Positions 53,069 through 63,675 of a stretch of 64,000 bases of DNA are shown here, one piece after another. The notes below the pieces were generated by a model, which saw nothing but the letters and a program-made list of their open reading frames with translations, was not told the DNA's origin and searched no databases. The DNA comes from Sporolactobacillus terrae DSM 11697. GTDB lineage: Bacteria > Bacillota > Bacilli > Bacillales > Sporolactobacillaceae. The first letter of the stretch is position 1. Every line of letters starts with the position of its first letter. The position numbers were made by a program, and so were the translations under genes. The stretch covers positions 80,959 through 144,958 of the forward strand of contig NZ_JFZC01000004.1 of assembly GCF_000648615.1 (NCBI RefSeq), given 5' to 3'.

Positions 53069-54925
53069 TCATGACCGGTCAAAGTGATAATAATGATACT
53101 CCATCGGTTCCGATCGATCCCCGTTCAGGTCTAGCGACTGCAGACAGGAGCGGAGCAGAGAACCATTGGTCTCATCCTTCAACTGCCCTAGACTTATATT
53201 AACTGAATCGCGAGTTGGGTTTACGAGGAGAACAGTAAATTGATTCATCGATACGTAACGAAGACAGCCAAATAGAGGACCGAGAGAGAAAGGATAGAAT
53301 GCGCCATGCTGCAAGTGTGGATCGGTTCGCCTCGCATGAATTGCTTCCTGAAACACTGCTTTAAGCTGCTGATTTTCTTTGCCCCATGGATAGAAACTAC
53401 GGTTATCCGGATCCTTTCCGCCAACCACCCCTGCTTCATCACCATAATAGATACACGGAACCCCAGGCAAAGCCATTAAAAGCCAAACAGCTAGCCCCAG
53501 TTTTCGTTGACTCTCTTGAAACACGGTCAGAATGCGTTCCGTATCATGCGTGCCCAGATTATTCATATTGGCGAGCAAAGCCTCAGGGGGGTAATTTGAT
53601 TTGAGCGTCATAAAACTTCGTACAGCCTGTCGCGCATTAATTTTACCATTAATCAGGTTAACAATCAGATCTCGGAATGGATAGTTCATTACGCCATGAA
53701 GCATTCCGCCTTCAAGATAATGGCGTCTTTTTCCATAAGCGATTTTATTAGTCGCATCCTCCCACACCTCACCAATCAGTACTTTATGCTCCCCTTTTTT
53801 TTCATGCCGCTGCAACGCATTTCGAATGCCGGCGATAAATCCATCGCTCAGTTCATCGGCAACATCAAGTCGCCATCCGCCAATTCCCGTTTCTGTCCAC
53901 GTATCAACAACGCTTTCTTCAGAATCGTAAATGAATTTTTGGTAACTGATCTTCGCCTTATTCACTGTAGGAAGATCCGTTATACTCCACCAGCAGTCGT
54001 AATGATCCCGGTCGCCGTGAAAAGTAAACCAGTCATGATAAGGTGATGAAGCATCTTGATAGGCACCTCCCGATCCGTAATTTCCATAGCGGTTAAAGTA
54101 AACACTGTCAACCCCTACATGATTGAATACGCCGTCCAAAATGACTCGAATCCCAAGTTGCCCTGCCTTAGACACAAGTTTTTTAAAGATCTTTTCGTCG
54201 CCGAACATCGGATCGATCTTTTGAAAATCCCCGGTATCATATTTATGATTACTTCGCGCTTCAAAAATGGGACTGAGATAAAGGACGGTTACACCAAGAC
54301 GCTTTAAATTAACCAGTTTGGCGATAATCCCGCTCAAGTTTCCACCAAAGAAGTCCCATCGGGCGATTTGATCATTTTTATCACGAATATAGTAAGGCCG
54401 ATCCTCCTCGGTTGCATAGATAAATGAGTTTTTCTTCGGGTGGAGCATCTGTTTATGGCGATTACCGTTAAAAAAACGGTCAACAAAAATATGATAGATA
54501 ACGCCGTGAAGATACCATTCCGGTGCAGGATCAGCGTATTGAAAACAGGTCATCTGATACTGTTCGACTTGACTCAGATCTGAAACGATACGACCCTCAC
54601 CACCATACAAGTCGGCAGCTTTGCAATAATAAATGGTTTGAACGTTTCCTTCTTCCTGAAAAGTGATTCGAAAATGGTAGAAATAAAGGCCTGGTGTACC
54701 CTCTGTTTTGAATTTACAGGTGAAGCGTCGACTTTCATCCGCTGCCTGATTCATCAGCACTTCGTGAAAAGGGTTCCCATCTTTCTGAATCATTAAGTTG
54801 ACTTCAGCAGCTGCATCCTGTTCAATCTGGATTGAAAAATAGATCACAGACCCGATTCTTACTGCGCCAAACGGACGGCGATACTGTTCGGACCACGAGT
54901 TGAAATAGACCAGCGGAACCCCCAT
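53069..54925 (-). CDS. GH13 glycoside hydrolase, neopullulanase/cyclomaltodextrinase type
   Basis: A 618-residue enzyme. An N-terminal beta-sandwich of about 120 residues (CBM34-like) precedes a GH13 barrel with region I DGVFNHVG, region II GGWRLDVADEL (nucleophile Asp), region III LIGEVWED (acid/base Glu) and region IV NLGTHDTERI. YFNRYG and the N-domain point to the intracellular GH13_20 group. There is no signal peptide, so it probably trims maltodextrins or glycogen branches released by GlgP. It is the last gene of the glg cluster, 34 bases after glgP. Confidence 0.9.
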   Translation of the reverse strand: MGVPLVYFNSWSEQYRRPFGAVRIGSVIYFSIQIEQDAAAEVNLMIQKDGNPFHEVLMNQAADESRRFTCKFKTEGTPGLYFYHFRITFQEEGNVQTIYYCKAADLYGGEGRIVSDLSQVEQYQMTCFQYADPAPEWYLHGVIYHIFVDRFFNGNRHKQMLHPKKNSFIYATEEDRPYYIRDKNDQIARWDFFGGNLSGIIAKLVNLKRLGVTVLYLSPIFEARSNHKYDTGDFQKIDPMFGDEKIFKKLVSKAGQLGIRVILDGVFNHVGVDSVYFNRYGNYGSGGAYQDASSPYHDWFTFHGDRDHYDCWWSITDLPTVNKAKISYQKFIYDSEESVVDTWTETGIGGWRLDVADELSDGFIAGIRNALQRHEKKGEHKVLIGEVWEDATNKIAYGKRRHYLEGGMLHGVMNYPFRDLIVNLINGKINARQAVRSFMTLKSNYPPEALLANMNNLGTHDTERILTVFQESQRKLGLAVWLLMALPGVPCIYYGDEAGVVGGKDPDNRSFYPWGKENQQLKAVFQEAIHARRTDPHLQHGAFYPFSLGPLFGCLRYVSMNQFTVLLVNPTRDSVNISLGQLKDETNGSLLRSCLQSLDLNGDRSEPMEYHYYHFDRS

Positions 54926-54958
54926 ATAGCATTCCTTCTTTCTTAACTTCGATGAACA

Positions 54959-57370
54959 TTAAATTCGATGAACCTTTGATGAGACATCCCAAATCTGACT
55001 CGCATATTGCTGAACCGTATAATCCGACGAAAAAATACCCGCACTCGCAATATTGATGAGTGCCATTTTCTGCCAGATAAGCGGATCACGATAGAGCCGA
55101 TCGATTCGTCCTTGAGCAGCAGCGTAATCGTCAAAGTCGCGAAGAACAAAGTACTCATCACCATAGCTAACGAGAGAATCGAAAATCGCATTTCCTTCTG
55201 CTTCTGCTCCGGGGATTGTGCCGTCAATCAACGCATTCAAGACGCGGTGAAGCACTTGATTCTTTTCATAATAGTCGTGCGCGTGGTAGGTTCCTTCATT
55301 ATAGTAGTGATAGACTTCATCCGCTCTCAATCCAAAGAGTACAATATTATCTTCACCAACATGTTCCTTAATTTCAACATTAGCACCGTCCAAAGTTGCC
55401 AGAGTAATGGCCCCGTTCAGCATCAGTTTCATGTTGCTCGTCCCGGATGCCTCTTTTGATGCAAGAGAAATCTGTTCGCTAACATCAGCCGCTGGAATGA
55501 TCTTCTCTGCCAACGACACCCCGTAATTTTCAACGAATACAAGCTTCAATTTGTCATGAATGTCAGGATCATGGTTAATCAGATCAGCCACTGAATTAAT
55601 CAGCTTAATGATCTGTTTTGCATAAGTATAGCTGGGTGCTGCTTTGGCACCAAAAATGAAGACATGTGGATAGAGATCTGCTTCCGGGTGATCTTTCAGC
55701 TTAAAATACAGACTGAGTATGTGGAGCAAATTCAATAATTGCCGTTTATAGGCGTGAAGCCTTTTTATTTGTACATCGAAGATTGCTTCAGGGTTGATTT
55801 CCAATCCCATGCTCTGGTCAACAAACCGAGCAAATCGAACTTTATTTTGATGCTTCACTTCCGCTAGTTCTTGCAATGTCCTTTTATCTTCACGAAACGC
55901 CTTCAGCATTTTTAATTCAGTTGGCATGGTCGCCCATTCATTGCCGATTTTTCGATCAATCAAATGACGAAGCGGTTCATTAGCAAGCATCAGCCAACGC
56001 CGTTGGGTGATGCCATTGGTCTTATTATTAAACTTCGACGGATAAATCAGACAGAATGGATGAAGCACCTTTTCTTTTAAAATATTTGTATGCAACTGAG
56101 CGACGCCATTGATACTGTGACTGCCAATAATAGCCATATGAGCCATTCTTACATGCCCACCTTCTACGATTCGCGTGCTCTGAATCAGCTTTGAATCGAA
56201 CAGCCGCCCCATTTCCATGACGTAACGGCGATCAATTTCGTGAATAATCTGTACGATTCTCGGCAGAAGTGTTTGAATCATTTCAATCGGCCATTTTTCC
56301 ATGGCTTCGGCCATAATCGTATGGTTCGTATAGCTCATGGTATTGATGGTTAAATGCCATGCATGTTCCCAATCCATGTGCTCTTCATCAAGCAGAATGC
56401 GCATGAGTTCTGGAATACACAGAGCCGGATGCGTATCATTAATATGAATAGCAACTTTTTCCGCCAAATGCTCGATACCAAGATGCATCTTTTTATAATG
56501 GCGGATGATGCTCTGCACACCTGCGGATACAAAAAAATATTCTTGTTTTAAACGCAGCAGTCGTCCTTCATAATTCGAATCATCTGGATAAAGCACTTCT
56601 GATATACTTTCTATTTCATTGCGTTGATGAATAAAAGACCAATAGTCCGTGCTCTCATCTTGAGGAGGCACTTCCGCAGACCATAATCTCAACGTATTGA
56701 CAATCTCATTATCAAATCCGATAACCGCACTGTCATACGGAACAGCCAGCACTTCTTGAGCATCTTCATAATGCGGAACAAGATGCCCTTCACCTGAATG
56801 TTCCAGCCATACATGACCATAAAAGCGTACCGTCACTGCAGCATGCATCTTTCTCGTTTCCCATACATTTCCATTCTGCAGCCAGTTTTCTGGAAGTTCG
56901 ACCTGGTAACCGTTGACAAACTTTTGCTTAAATAAGCCATATTTATAACGTATCCCGTTGCCGTGAGCAGGTATTTCACTTGTCGCCATTGAATCGATAA
57001 AACAAGCAGCTAAGCGACCTAATCCCCCATTGCCTAATCCTGGATCCGGTTCAATTTGAACCAGCGCTTCAAGATCAATGCCTAAATCACCCAATCCGTC
57101 ACGTACCGTTTCCAAAATTCCTAAATTCAGCAGGTTGCTCTTCAGCATGCGTCCGAGCAGAAATTCCATAGAAAAATAGTAAACTTGTTTCTTTTTCTTC
57201 TCGATATACGCTTGATTTGTCTTGCTCCAGTTTTTGGCAATGTAAGAACGAATTAAGTTCCCTAACGTAAAAAACTGCTCCGTTGCTTCTGATTCTTTCA
57301 GACCCATTGAATAGACTTCAGTGAGCATTTTTTTGAAATCCGCTTTAAATTTATGCTTCGACAGATCCAT
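54959..57370 (-). CDS. glgP: Glycogen phosphorylase
   Basis: An 803-residue GT35 enzyme of normal length. The PLP-binding region near the C-terminus is SKEASGTSNMKLMLNGA, and GNGGLGRLAACF and NDTHPALCIPELMR are typical of the N-terminal half. It releases glucose 1-phosphate from glycogen ends. AAGGATGG precedes the ATG. It follows glgD after 224 bases in which I see no clear terminator, and precedes the GH13 gene. Confidence 0.96.
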   Translation of the reverse strand: MDLSKHKFKADFKKMLTEVYSMGLKESEATEQFFTLGNLIRSYIAKNWSKTNQAYIEKKKKQVYYFSMEFLLGRMLKSNLLNLGILETVRDGLGDLGIDLEALVQIEPDPGLGNGGLGRLAACFIDSMATSEIPAHGNGIRYKYGLFKQKFVNGYQVELPENWLQNGNVWETRKMHAAVTVRFYGHVWLEHSGEGHLVPHYEDAQEVLAVPYDSAVIGFDNEIVNTLRLWSAEVPPQDESTDYWSFIHQRNEIESISEVLYPDDSNYEGRLLRLKQEYFFVSAGVQSIIRHYKKMHLGIEHLAEKVAIHINDTHPALCIPELMRILLDEEHMDWEHAWHLTINTMSYTNHTIMAEAMEKWPIEMIQTLLPRIVQIIHEIDRRYVMEMGRLFDSKLIQSTRIVEGGHVRMAHMAIIGSHSINGVAQLHTNILKEKVLHPFCLIYPSKFNNKTNGITQRRWLMLANEPLRHLIDRKIGNEWATMPTELKMLKAFREDKRTLQELAEVKHQNKVRFARFVDQSMGLEINPEAIFDVQIKRLHAYKRQLLNLLHILSLYFKLKDHPEADLYPHVFIFGAKAAPSYTYAKQIIKLINSVADLINHDPDIHDKLKLVFVENYGVSLAEKIIPAADVSEQISLASKEASGTSNMKLMLNGAITLATLDGANVEIKEHVGEDNIVLFGLRADEVYHYYNEGTYHAHDYYEKNQVLHRVLNALIDGTIPGAEAEGNAIFDSLVSYGDEYFVLRDFDDYAAAQGRIDRLYRDPLIWQKMALINIASAGIFSSDYTVQQYASQIWDVSSKVHRI

Positions 57371-57593
57371 AATTGACCATCCTTAATTCATCGTAATCGT
57401 TCTCAAGCGACAGATAAGTCGATAAAGAAAACTAGGTTAAACCAGCTGCTTTAAGCACCTGCTGAGACTTCGTTGCAATGCCGACGCTGCGGACGGCTGT
57501 ATGAGAAATCGATCATTGGCGTTTACAGTCAAAATTAGACGAACTATGATTCCCATTCTTACCAAAAGACGCTAAATTTAAAAGAACAATGAA

Positions 57594-58835
57594 TTAATAG
57601 TGATGAAAAAAGCCTTTAGAAGACTGCTTGCTGTCCACTTCCGGAATCGGCTTACCTATATTTGTCAGACGCGTGAAATCTCCTTCCACAATTCGACTGA
57701 TCACTGAATTTTTCTCAATAACAATCGGGTTTGCTTGCGTGCCGATTAATTTAGTATTCGGTTCAATGCGCACATTTTTATCGAGAATAACGTAATGCAG
57801 TTCGGCTCCACTGCCAATCGAGCTTCCTTGCATTACGACAGAGCTGTTGAGCACCGTTTTTTTTTCAATCAGAACATTACGAAAAATAACTGAATGAGCA
57901 ACTTCTCCATGAATCATGCAGCCATTTGCAATCAGTGAGTCGGTTACATCTGAGGAGCGTGAATAGAAGGTTGGCGCTTCGTTCTTTACTTTTGTGTGAA
58001 TATGCTGACTTCCCTTCAATAAGGCTAATAGATTTGAATCGTGCAGCATATCCATGTTTGCTTCATAAAATGAGCGAACTGAGTGGATATTCTTCATGTA
58101 TCCGGTATATTCAAATCCATTTGATGGAAGGGCAACAATCGCTTGATGAAGCAAGTCGCTTAAATTGCAGTGTTCATTTTCAGCGACTCCATTGCGAATT
58201 AATTTGGTAAGCAGCTCTGTCTTTAAAAGATAAATTTCCATATTCATGTACACATGGTCAGTCTTGTCATGCAAGACACTTGACTTCAACCCGCGTACCC
58301 TCCCGTCTTCATCGATCGTCAGACAGGACGTGTTTTGATCATCATTATCAACGTTTTCCATTGACTTATACACAACCGTAACCTCCGCGCCTTGTTCAAT
58401 ATGATGGCGCAGGATGGCCTGCACATCAATCGCACACAACATACGGGTACCCATAACCACGGTATACTCGGACTCTGACTTATCGAAGAACTCGATATTG
58501 TTATAATAATTTAGCAGATCCCCTTCAGTACTGAATCGGTTCGCTCTTCGATCAAGGCGCGGATCAGAGAAAAAAAATAGTCCGCCGTAAATACTGTCTA
58601 GGCCCCACTCCTTGCCGCTTCGTACATGATCATAAATCGAACGCAGATTGTCATGAGTAAATACACCGATCGTATCGACACCGGCCGTAGTCAGATTGGT
58701 CAATGGAAAATCGATCAGTCGATATCTGCTGCAAAAAGGCAGACTGGCAATGGGGCGATGACGTGTCAATGGATCGATCGCCGATTTAGATTCCGTCAAA
58801 TTTAAAATGCCGCAAATTTTATTCCGCCTCATCAT
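57594..58835 (-). CDS. glgD: GlgD, regulatory subunit of glucose-1-phosphate adenylyltransferase
   Basis: A 413-residue GlgC paralogue. It keeps the nucleotidyltransferase fold ([30 protein letters not shown]) and the C-terminal left-handed beta helix, but lacks the N-terminal GGxGxRL nucleotide loop, which here reads [12 protein letters not shown]. This is the mark of GlgD, which associates with GlgC and modulates it. ATG 58833-58835 overlaps the end of glgC by 17 bases and has GGGAGGG upstream. Confidence 0.94.
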   Translation of the reverse strand: MMRRNKICGILNLTESKSAIDPLTRHRPIASLPFCSRYRLIDFPLTNLTTAGVDTIGVFTHDNLRSIYDHVRSGKEWGLDSIYGGLFFFSDPRLDRRANRFSTEGDLLNYYNNIEFFDKSESEYTVVMGTRMLCAIDVQAILRHHIEQGAEVTVVYKSMENVDNDDQNTSCLTIDEDGRVRGLKSSVLHDKTDHVYMNMEIYLLKTELLTKLIRNGVAENEHCNLSDLLHQAIVALPSNGFEYTGYMKNIHSVRSFYEANMDMLHDSNLLALLKGSQHIHTKVKNEAPTFYSRSSDVTDSLIANGCMIHGEVAHSVIFRNVLIEKKTVLNSSVVMQGSSIGSGAELHYVILDKNVRIEPNTKLIGTQANPIVIEKNSVISRIVEGDFTRLTNIGKPIPEVDSKQSSKGFFHHY

Positions 58836-59964
58836 TTAACCCTCCCACAATTTCGTTGTATCCGACAACTGCAATCGCTGAATCACCAACCACTTGTGCA
58901 TGATCAGCAAACACCGCATGTTCTCCGACAATTGCGTGATCAATCACTACATGTTTGCCAATGACCGTATTGGCCATGACGATTGAATCCTTAATCACTG
59001 AGCCTGTTCCGATTTTCACATTTTGTGAAATAATCGAATGATCGATTTTCCCTGATATATAGCAGCCGTCAACAATCAATGACTCTTGAACCCTCGCGTC
59101 CTTGGAAAGATAATGAGGCGGCGCTACTGGGTTCTTTGAGTAGATCCGCCAATGCTTATCGCGAATGCTGAGTTCATGGTCGGGATTGATAAACGCCATA
59201 TTCGCTTCCCACAGGCTCTCAATGGTACCAACATCTTTCCAGTAGCCGTTAAATGAATAGGCGAACACATTTTCTCCATTTGCAAGAAAAGTCGGAATCA
59301 CGTTTTTTCCGAAATCATCCATGTTCTGACCCGTTGCATGGCTTTCAGTCAAGTAGCGGCGCAGGACATCCCATGAAAAAATATAGATTCCCATTGAAGC
59401 CAGATTACTCTTAGGCTTCTGCGGTTTCTCTTCAAAGTCGATAATTCGGTCCGTGTTATCGGTATTCATAATGCCAAATCGCGAGGCCTCATCTAAGGGC
59501 ACATGGATAACCGCAACAGTCGCGGAGGCTTTCTTATGTTTATGAAAATTCAGCATATGCTCATAGTCCATTTTATAGATGTGATCCCCGGACAAGATTA
59601 ATAAATAGGTTGGATGATGACTGTCGATATAACTTATATTTTGATAGATCGCATGAGCGGTGCCCTTAAACCATTTTTCTCCATCAAGACTTGAATGCGG
59701 CTGCAGGATGGTGACGCCACCATCCTTATGATCAAGACCCCAATGGGCACCATTGCCGATATGACCATTCAATTCAAGGGGCTGATATTGGGTAACTACA
59801 CCGATCGTGCGCACACCGGAGTTGGAGCAGTTGCTTAAAGAAAAATCGATGATTCGGTATTTCCCGCCAAAAGGTACTGCTGGTTTTGCAATCGTTCGCG
59901 TCAGCTTGCCTAAACGCGATCCTTGACCTCCCGCCAAAATCATTGCGATCATTTCATTTTTCAT
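58819..59964 (-). CDS. glgC: Glucose-1-phosphate adenylyltransferase catalytic subunit
   Basis: A 381-residue enzyme with the nucleotide loop [33 protein letters not shown], the glucose-1-phosphate site region [17 protein letters not shown], and a C-terminal hexapeptide beta helix. It makes ADP-glucose, the committed step of glycogen synthesis. The ribosome site before ATG 59964 is weak. It is followed by overlapping glgD. A 289-base gap from glgA holds a possible promoter. Confidence 0.95.
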   Translation of the reverse strand: MKNEMIAMILAGGQGSRLGKLTRTIAKPAVPFGGKYRIIDFSLSNCSNSGVRTIGVVTQYQPLELNGHIGNGAHWGLDHKDGGVTILQPHSSLDGEKWFKGTAHAIYQNISYIDSHHPTYLLILSGDHIYKMDYEHMLNFHKHKKASATVAVIHVPLDEASRFGIMNTDNTDRIIDFEEKPQKPKSNLASMGIYIFSWDVLRRYLTESHATGQNMDDFGKNVIPTFLANGENVFAYSFNGYWKDVGTIESLWEANMAFINPDHELSIRDKHWRIYSKNPVAPPHYLSKDARVQESLIVDGCYISGKIDHSIISQNVKIGTGSVIKDSIVMANTVIGKHVVIDHAIVGEHAVFADHAQVVGDSAIAVVGYNEIVGGLNDEAE

Positions 59965-60097
59965 ATCATTTGGAAAAAGAATGGTGCAACCACCTTCTTC
60001 CGCACACCTCCTTCATCCTGTAAAAGTGACGTTATTTCATCCTATGAGAATCATTGGAAAATCATATTTAAATTGAGCAGGATCTTATAAAAAAATA

Positions 60098-60118
60098 ATT
60101 ATACGGATACGCTTTCAA
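60098..60118 (-). promoter_or_regulatory. Possible internal promoter with cre-like sequence before glgC
   Basis: On the minus strand TATAAT (60098-60103) is preceded by TTGAAAGCGTATCC, which resembles the CcpA operator core TGAAAGCGTT. The -35 box is not clear (TTAACA lies 19 bases away). It may let glgC-D-P be expressed apart from glgB-A. Confidence 0.35.
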
Positions 60119-60253
60119 TTTTTGTTAAATCGGTCCCTAAAGAAAAAGAACATAGGTATGGTAACAAAACCAAGTCTTAGCTTAGGATTATTAAAATGCA
60201 TCATGGAGTCGGATAGATCGATGATTTCTTCATCGCTGACTATTTCCTTTCTG

Positions 60254-61681
60254 TCACTGGACAATACGGCGATACAGGTTTAGATAATCATTGGCTGACT
60301 GGTCCCAGCCAAAATCTAACCCCATTGCGCGATTTGTCAGTTCATCGAATACATGGCGATTGTTACGGAACAGATGAATCGCCCGTTCAATGGTATAAAG
60401 CATGTCGTGGGCATTATAATTGGTAAAGCTGAAGCCATTTCCCTCATGTGTAAACCCATTATAAGGAACGACCGTATCGTTTAATCCACCGGTTTCGCGT
60501 ACAATTGGCAGGCTGCCGTAACGCATGGCCAATAACTGACCAATCCCGCACGGTTCAAATTTTGAAGGCATAAGAAACAGATCAGATCCCGCATAAATTT
60601 TTCTTGCCAAGGAATCATCAAAATAGATATTCACTGAAACGGCGTTTGGATAGCATTCGGCAAGCCATTTAAAGGCATCCTCATAATTACGTTCCCCCGT
60701 TCCCAGCAGCACAAATTGGACATCGAGCTTCATGATTTCATGAAACACGCTTAGAACAAGGTCAATGCCTTTTTGGTCAGTGAGTCGGGTAATCATGGCA
60801 ATCATAGGTGTCGCTTCATCAACAGGCAGGCCAAGATCACTTTGTAGCGCCTGCTTATTTGCTTGTTTTCCTTGAGTAGCGCTGTACGTTTCATACAGCG
60901 CTTGATCCGTTAGGGGATTGTAAAGTTCTTGATCAATACCATTAATAATCCCGGATAGTTTATCATGATTCCAGCGCAGGAAACCATCTAGGTTTTCACC
61001 AAAATAAGGATATTGAATTTCCTGTGCATAAGTTGGGCTGACGGTTGTCAGCAGATCTGAGTAGGCTAATCCTGCCTTCATATAACTGACATGATCATAG
61101 AATTCTAAACCATCTTTATGAAAATAGGTTTGATCTAAACCGAGAAGATCACCGAGTACAGATTTAGGAAAAACACCTTGGTAACGTAAATTATGGATGG
61201 TAAAGAGGGTACGCATGTTTTGATAGAAAGGGTTGCTGCGATAATGCGCGCGAAGAAATACACTGATTAATCCCGTCTGCCAGTCGTGACAATGAATCAG
61301 ATCTGTTTTTTTTGCTAAATGGGGCAAAAGCTCAAGTACTGCGCGAGCGAAAAAAGCAAACCGTTCTCCATCATCCGCATAGCCATAACTGCCTGAACGC
61401 TTAAAATAGTACTCATTGTCGAGAAAGTAATAATCAATGCCCGCTTCCTTACAATAAAAAACGCCACAGTATTGATGTCGCCATCCTAGCGGAACATAAA
61501 AATACTTCAGGTAAGTCAGCCGATCGGTAAAGTTAGAATTAAGATCCATATATTTAGGCAGAACAACACTGACGGATACCCCGTCCCTTTGCAAAGCTTT
61601 GGGCAATGCACCAATGACATCGCCTAATCCTCCCGTTTTAATAAAGGGGGCACTTTCAGACGCAGCAAACAGAACATTCAT
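60254..61681 (-). CDS. glgA: Glycogen synthase
   Basis: A 475-residue GT5 enzyme. The ADP-glucose-binding motif KTGGLGDVIG is at the N-terminus, FTIHNLRYQGVFP in the first domain, and the C-terminal domain has FLMPSKFEPCGIGQLLAMRYGSLPIVRETGGLNDTV. It elongates alpha-1,4-glucan from ADP-glucose. GGAGAGAGAGAG precedes the ATG. It lies 45 bases after glgB; in B. subtilis glgA comes after glgD, so the order here is different. Confidence 0.96.
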   Translation of the reverse strand: MNVLFAASESAPFIKTGGLGDVIGALPKALQRDGVSVSVVLPKYMDLNSNFTDRLTYLKYFYVPLGWRHQYCGVFYCKEAGIDYYFLDNEYYFKRSGSYGYADDGERFAFFARAVLELLPHLAKKTDLIHCHDWQTGLISVFLRAHYRSNPFYQNMRTLFTIHNLRYQGVFPKSVLGDLLGLDQTYFHKDGLEFYDHVSYMKAGLAYSDLLTTVSPTYAQEIQYPYFGENLDGFLRWNHDKLSGIINGIDQELYNPLTDQALYETYSATQGKQANKQALQSDLGLPVDEATPMIAMITRLTDQKGIDLVLSVFHEIMKLDVQFVLLGTGERNYEDAFKWLAECYPNAVSVNIYFDDSLARKIYAGSDLFLMPSKFEPCGIGQLLAMRYGSLPIVRETGGLNDTVVPYNGFTHEGNGFSFTNYNAHDMLYTIERAIHLFRNNRHVFDELTNRAMGLDFGWDQSANDYLNLYRRIVQ

Positions 61682-61725
61682 CTCTCTCTCTCCTTTTCCT
61701 GGACACAGACCGTTGTTATTTTGTT

Positions 61726-63675
61726 TTATACTTGTTCGTAAGCGGTCATTATTTTTCTTTTCTTTGTCTCTTTCATTAAAATAGTGATTCCCAGCGGTGG
61801 AATCGTCAATTTAATATGGTACGGCTGATTGTGAAAAGGAGCTTCCTCCACGATAATCGGTCGATGATTGCATTGTCCTGAACCGCCAAAAGAAGCAGCA
61901 TCACTATTGAACACTTCTATATAGCTGCCCACTGCCGGTACGCCTAACTTAAATTGATGATACACAGCAGGCGTAAAATTGCAGACGACGATGCAATAAT
62001 CCCCCTTCCTTTTTCCTTTTCTAATAAAGCTAATAATACTTTGTTCGGCATTGTCCGCATCGATCCATTGAAATCCGTCCAATTCATGATCAAGCCGCCA
62101 TAAACATGAAACGGAGCGGTAAAAATGATTGAAAGCCGTGACGTACTGTTGGAACGCGCGATGCGTTGAAAAGTCAAACAGATTCCAATCGAGTTGTTCG
62201 AGATCCTTCCATTCATCGAACTGCGCAAATTCGCTGCCCATAAAAAGCAATTTTTTTCCTGGATGAGTCATGAAAAAGCCAAAAAGCACGCGAAGATTTG
62301 CAAAGCGCTGCCATTCATCCCCTTTCATTTTATTTAAAAGCGAACGTTTGCCATAGACAAGCTCGTCATGAGAAAACGCCAGGACAAAGTTCTCTGAATA
62401 TGCGTAAAGCATTGAGAACGTAATGAGATTATGGTGATCGCGTCGTTCAGATGGTTCATAGGACATATAGCGCAGCATATCGTGAACCCAGCCCATGTTC
62501 CATTTATAATTAAAGCCAAGGCCTCCCTGGTCCGTTGGCTTTGTAACCATTGGGTAGTCGGTTGCCTCCTCAGCAATCATCAACGCCTCCGGAAACTTCA
62601 GAAATACCGCTTCATTTAGTTTTTTGATGAAGTCGATCGCTTCGAGATGTTCATCACCGCCGTATTTATTCTTCAATTCAAAGGGCAGGTCGCCATTATG
62701 ATTTAAGTAAATCATTGACGATACTGCATCAATTCTGAATCCCTCCACATGATAAATGTCCATCCAAAAACGAACATTGGAAATGAGAAAACTGATCACT
62801 TCGTTTTTAGAAAAATCAAAGGTGTAGGTTCCCCATTGCGGACGATCTGCCAATTTGGGGTCGCACGGCTCGTATAACGGTGTTCCATCAAATTTTCCCA
62901 AACCATGTATATCCCGGCAAAAGTGTGCCGGCGTCCAGTCGAGAATAACGCCAATACTGTTTTGATGACAGGTATCAACAAAATACATAAAATCCTCTGG
63001 GCTGCCGAAGCGGCTTGTCGGTGCAAAGTAGCCGGTAATCTGGTAGCCCCAAGATCGATCATACGGGTGTTCCATGATCGGCATGAGTTCGATATGAGTA
63101 AACCCGTTTCGCGCGACATAATCAACCAGTTCATCCGCAAGCTGTCTGTAAGTCATCAAATGATTGGTGTCGTTTTTTCGCCAAGACCCTAGATGGCATT
63201 CATAAATGTTCATCGGACGATGATATTGATCCTTTTTAGCTCTTTGCCTCATCCAGCGTTTGTCATGCCACGCGTATGCATGAAGTGGACTGCACGTAAG
63301 CGATGCAGTATTGGGTCTCTTTTCTGCGTAGAAAGCGTAGGGGTCGGCCTTTAAAACAATCGAACCAGTCGGTGTTTCAATGGCATATTTATAACGCTCT
63401 TCATTGCCAAGATCTGCAATGAACCCCGTCCAGACACCAGAATTTTCTACTAAACCCAATCGATTTGCTTCAGTATCCCAGTCGTTGAAATCACCGACAA
63501 CTGAAACGGCTCGTGCATGCGGTGCCCATACCGTAAAGCGAAATCCTTTTCTACCATTATATTGTTCTAAATGGGCACCGAATACCTTATACCCTTCATA
63601 AAGCGTGCCTTCATGAAATAAATACAGATCGACTTCGCTAGGAGACATTTGCGACTCATAATCAACGGTTAACAT
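61726..63675 (-). CDS. glgB: 1,4-alpha-glucan branching enzyme
   Basis: A 649-residue GH13 enzyme with an N-terminal CBM48 domain (about 25-130, YKVFGAHLEQYNGRKGFRFTVWAP) and barrel motifs DWTPAHF, GFRIDAVSSMIY (nucleophile Asp), MIAEEATD (Glu) and SHDELVYGK. It creates alpha-1,6 branches in glycogen. ATG 63673-63675 (MLTVDYESQM) has AAAGGGA about ten bases upstream. It is the first gene of the glg operon. Confidence 0.95.
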   Translation of the reverse strand: MLTVDYESQMSPSEVDLYLFHEGTLYEGYKVFGAHLEQYNGRKGFRFTVWAPHARAVSVVGDFNDWDTEANRLGLVENSGVWTGFIADLGNEERYKYAIETPTGSIVLKADPYAFYAEKRPNTASLTCSPLHAYAWHDKRWMRQRAKKDQYHRPMNIYECHLGSWRKNDTNHLMTYRQLADELVDYVARNGFTHIELMPIMEHPYDRSWGYQITGYFAPTSRFGSPEDFMYFVDTCHQNSIGVILDWTPAHFCRDIHGLGKFDGTPLYEPCDPKLADRPQWGTYTFDFSKNEVISFLISNVRFWMDIYHVEGFRIDAVSSMIYLNHNGDLPFELKNKYGGDEHLEAIDFIKKLNEAVFLKFPEALMIAEEATDYPMVTKPTDQGGLGFNYKWNMGWVHDMLRYMSYEPSERRDHHNLITFSMLYAYSENFVLAFSHDELVYGKRSLLNKMKGDEWQRFANLRVLFGFFMTHPGKKLLFMGSEFAQFDEWKDLEQLDWNLFDFSTHRAFQQYVTAFNHFYRSVSCLWRLDHELDGFQWIDADNAEQSIISFIRKGKRKGDYCIVVCNFTPAVYHQFKLGVPAVGSYIEVFNSDAASFGGSGQCNHRPIIVEEAPFHNQPYHIKLTIPPLGITILMKETKKRKIMTAYEQV

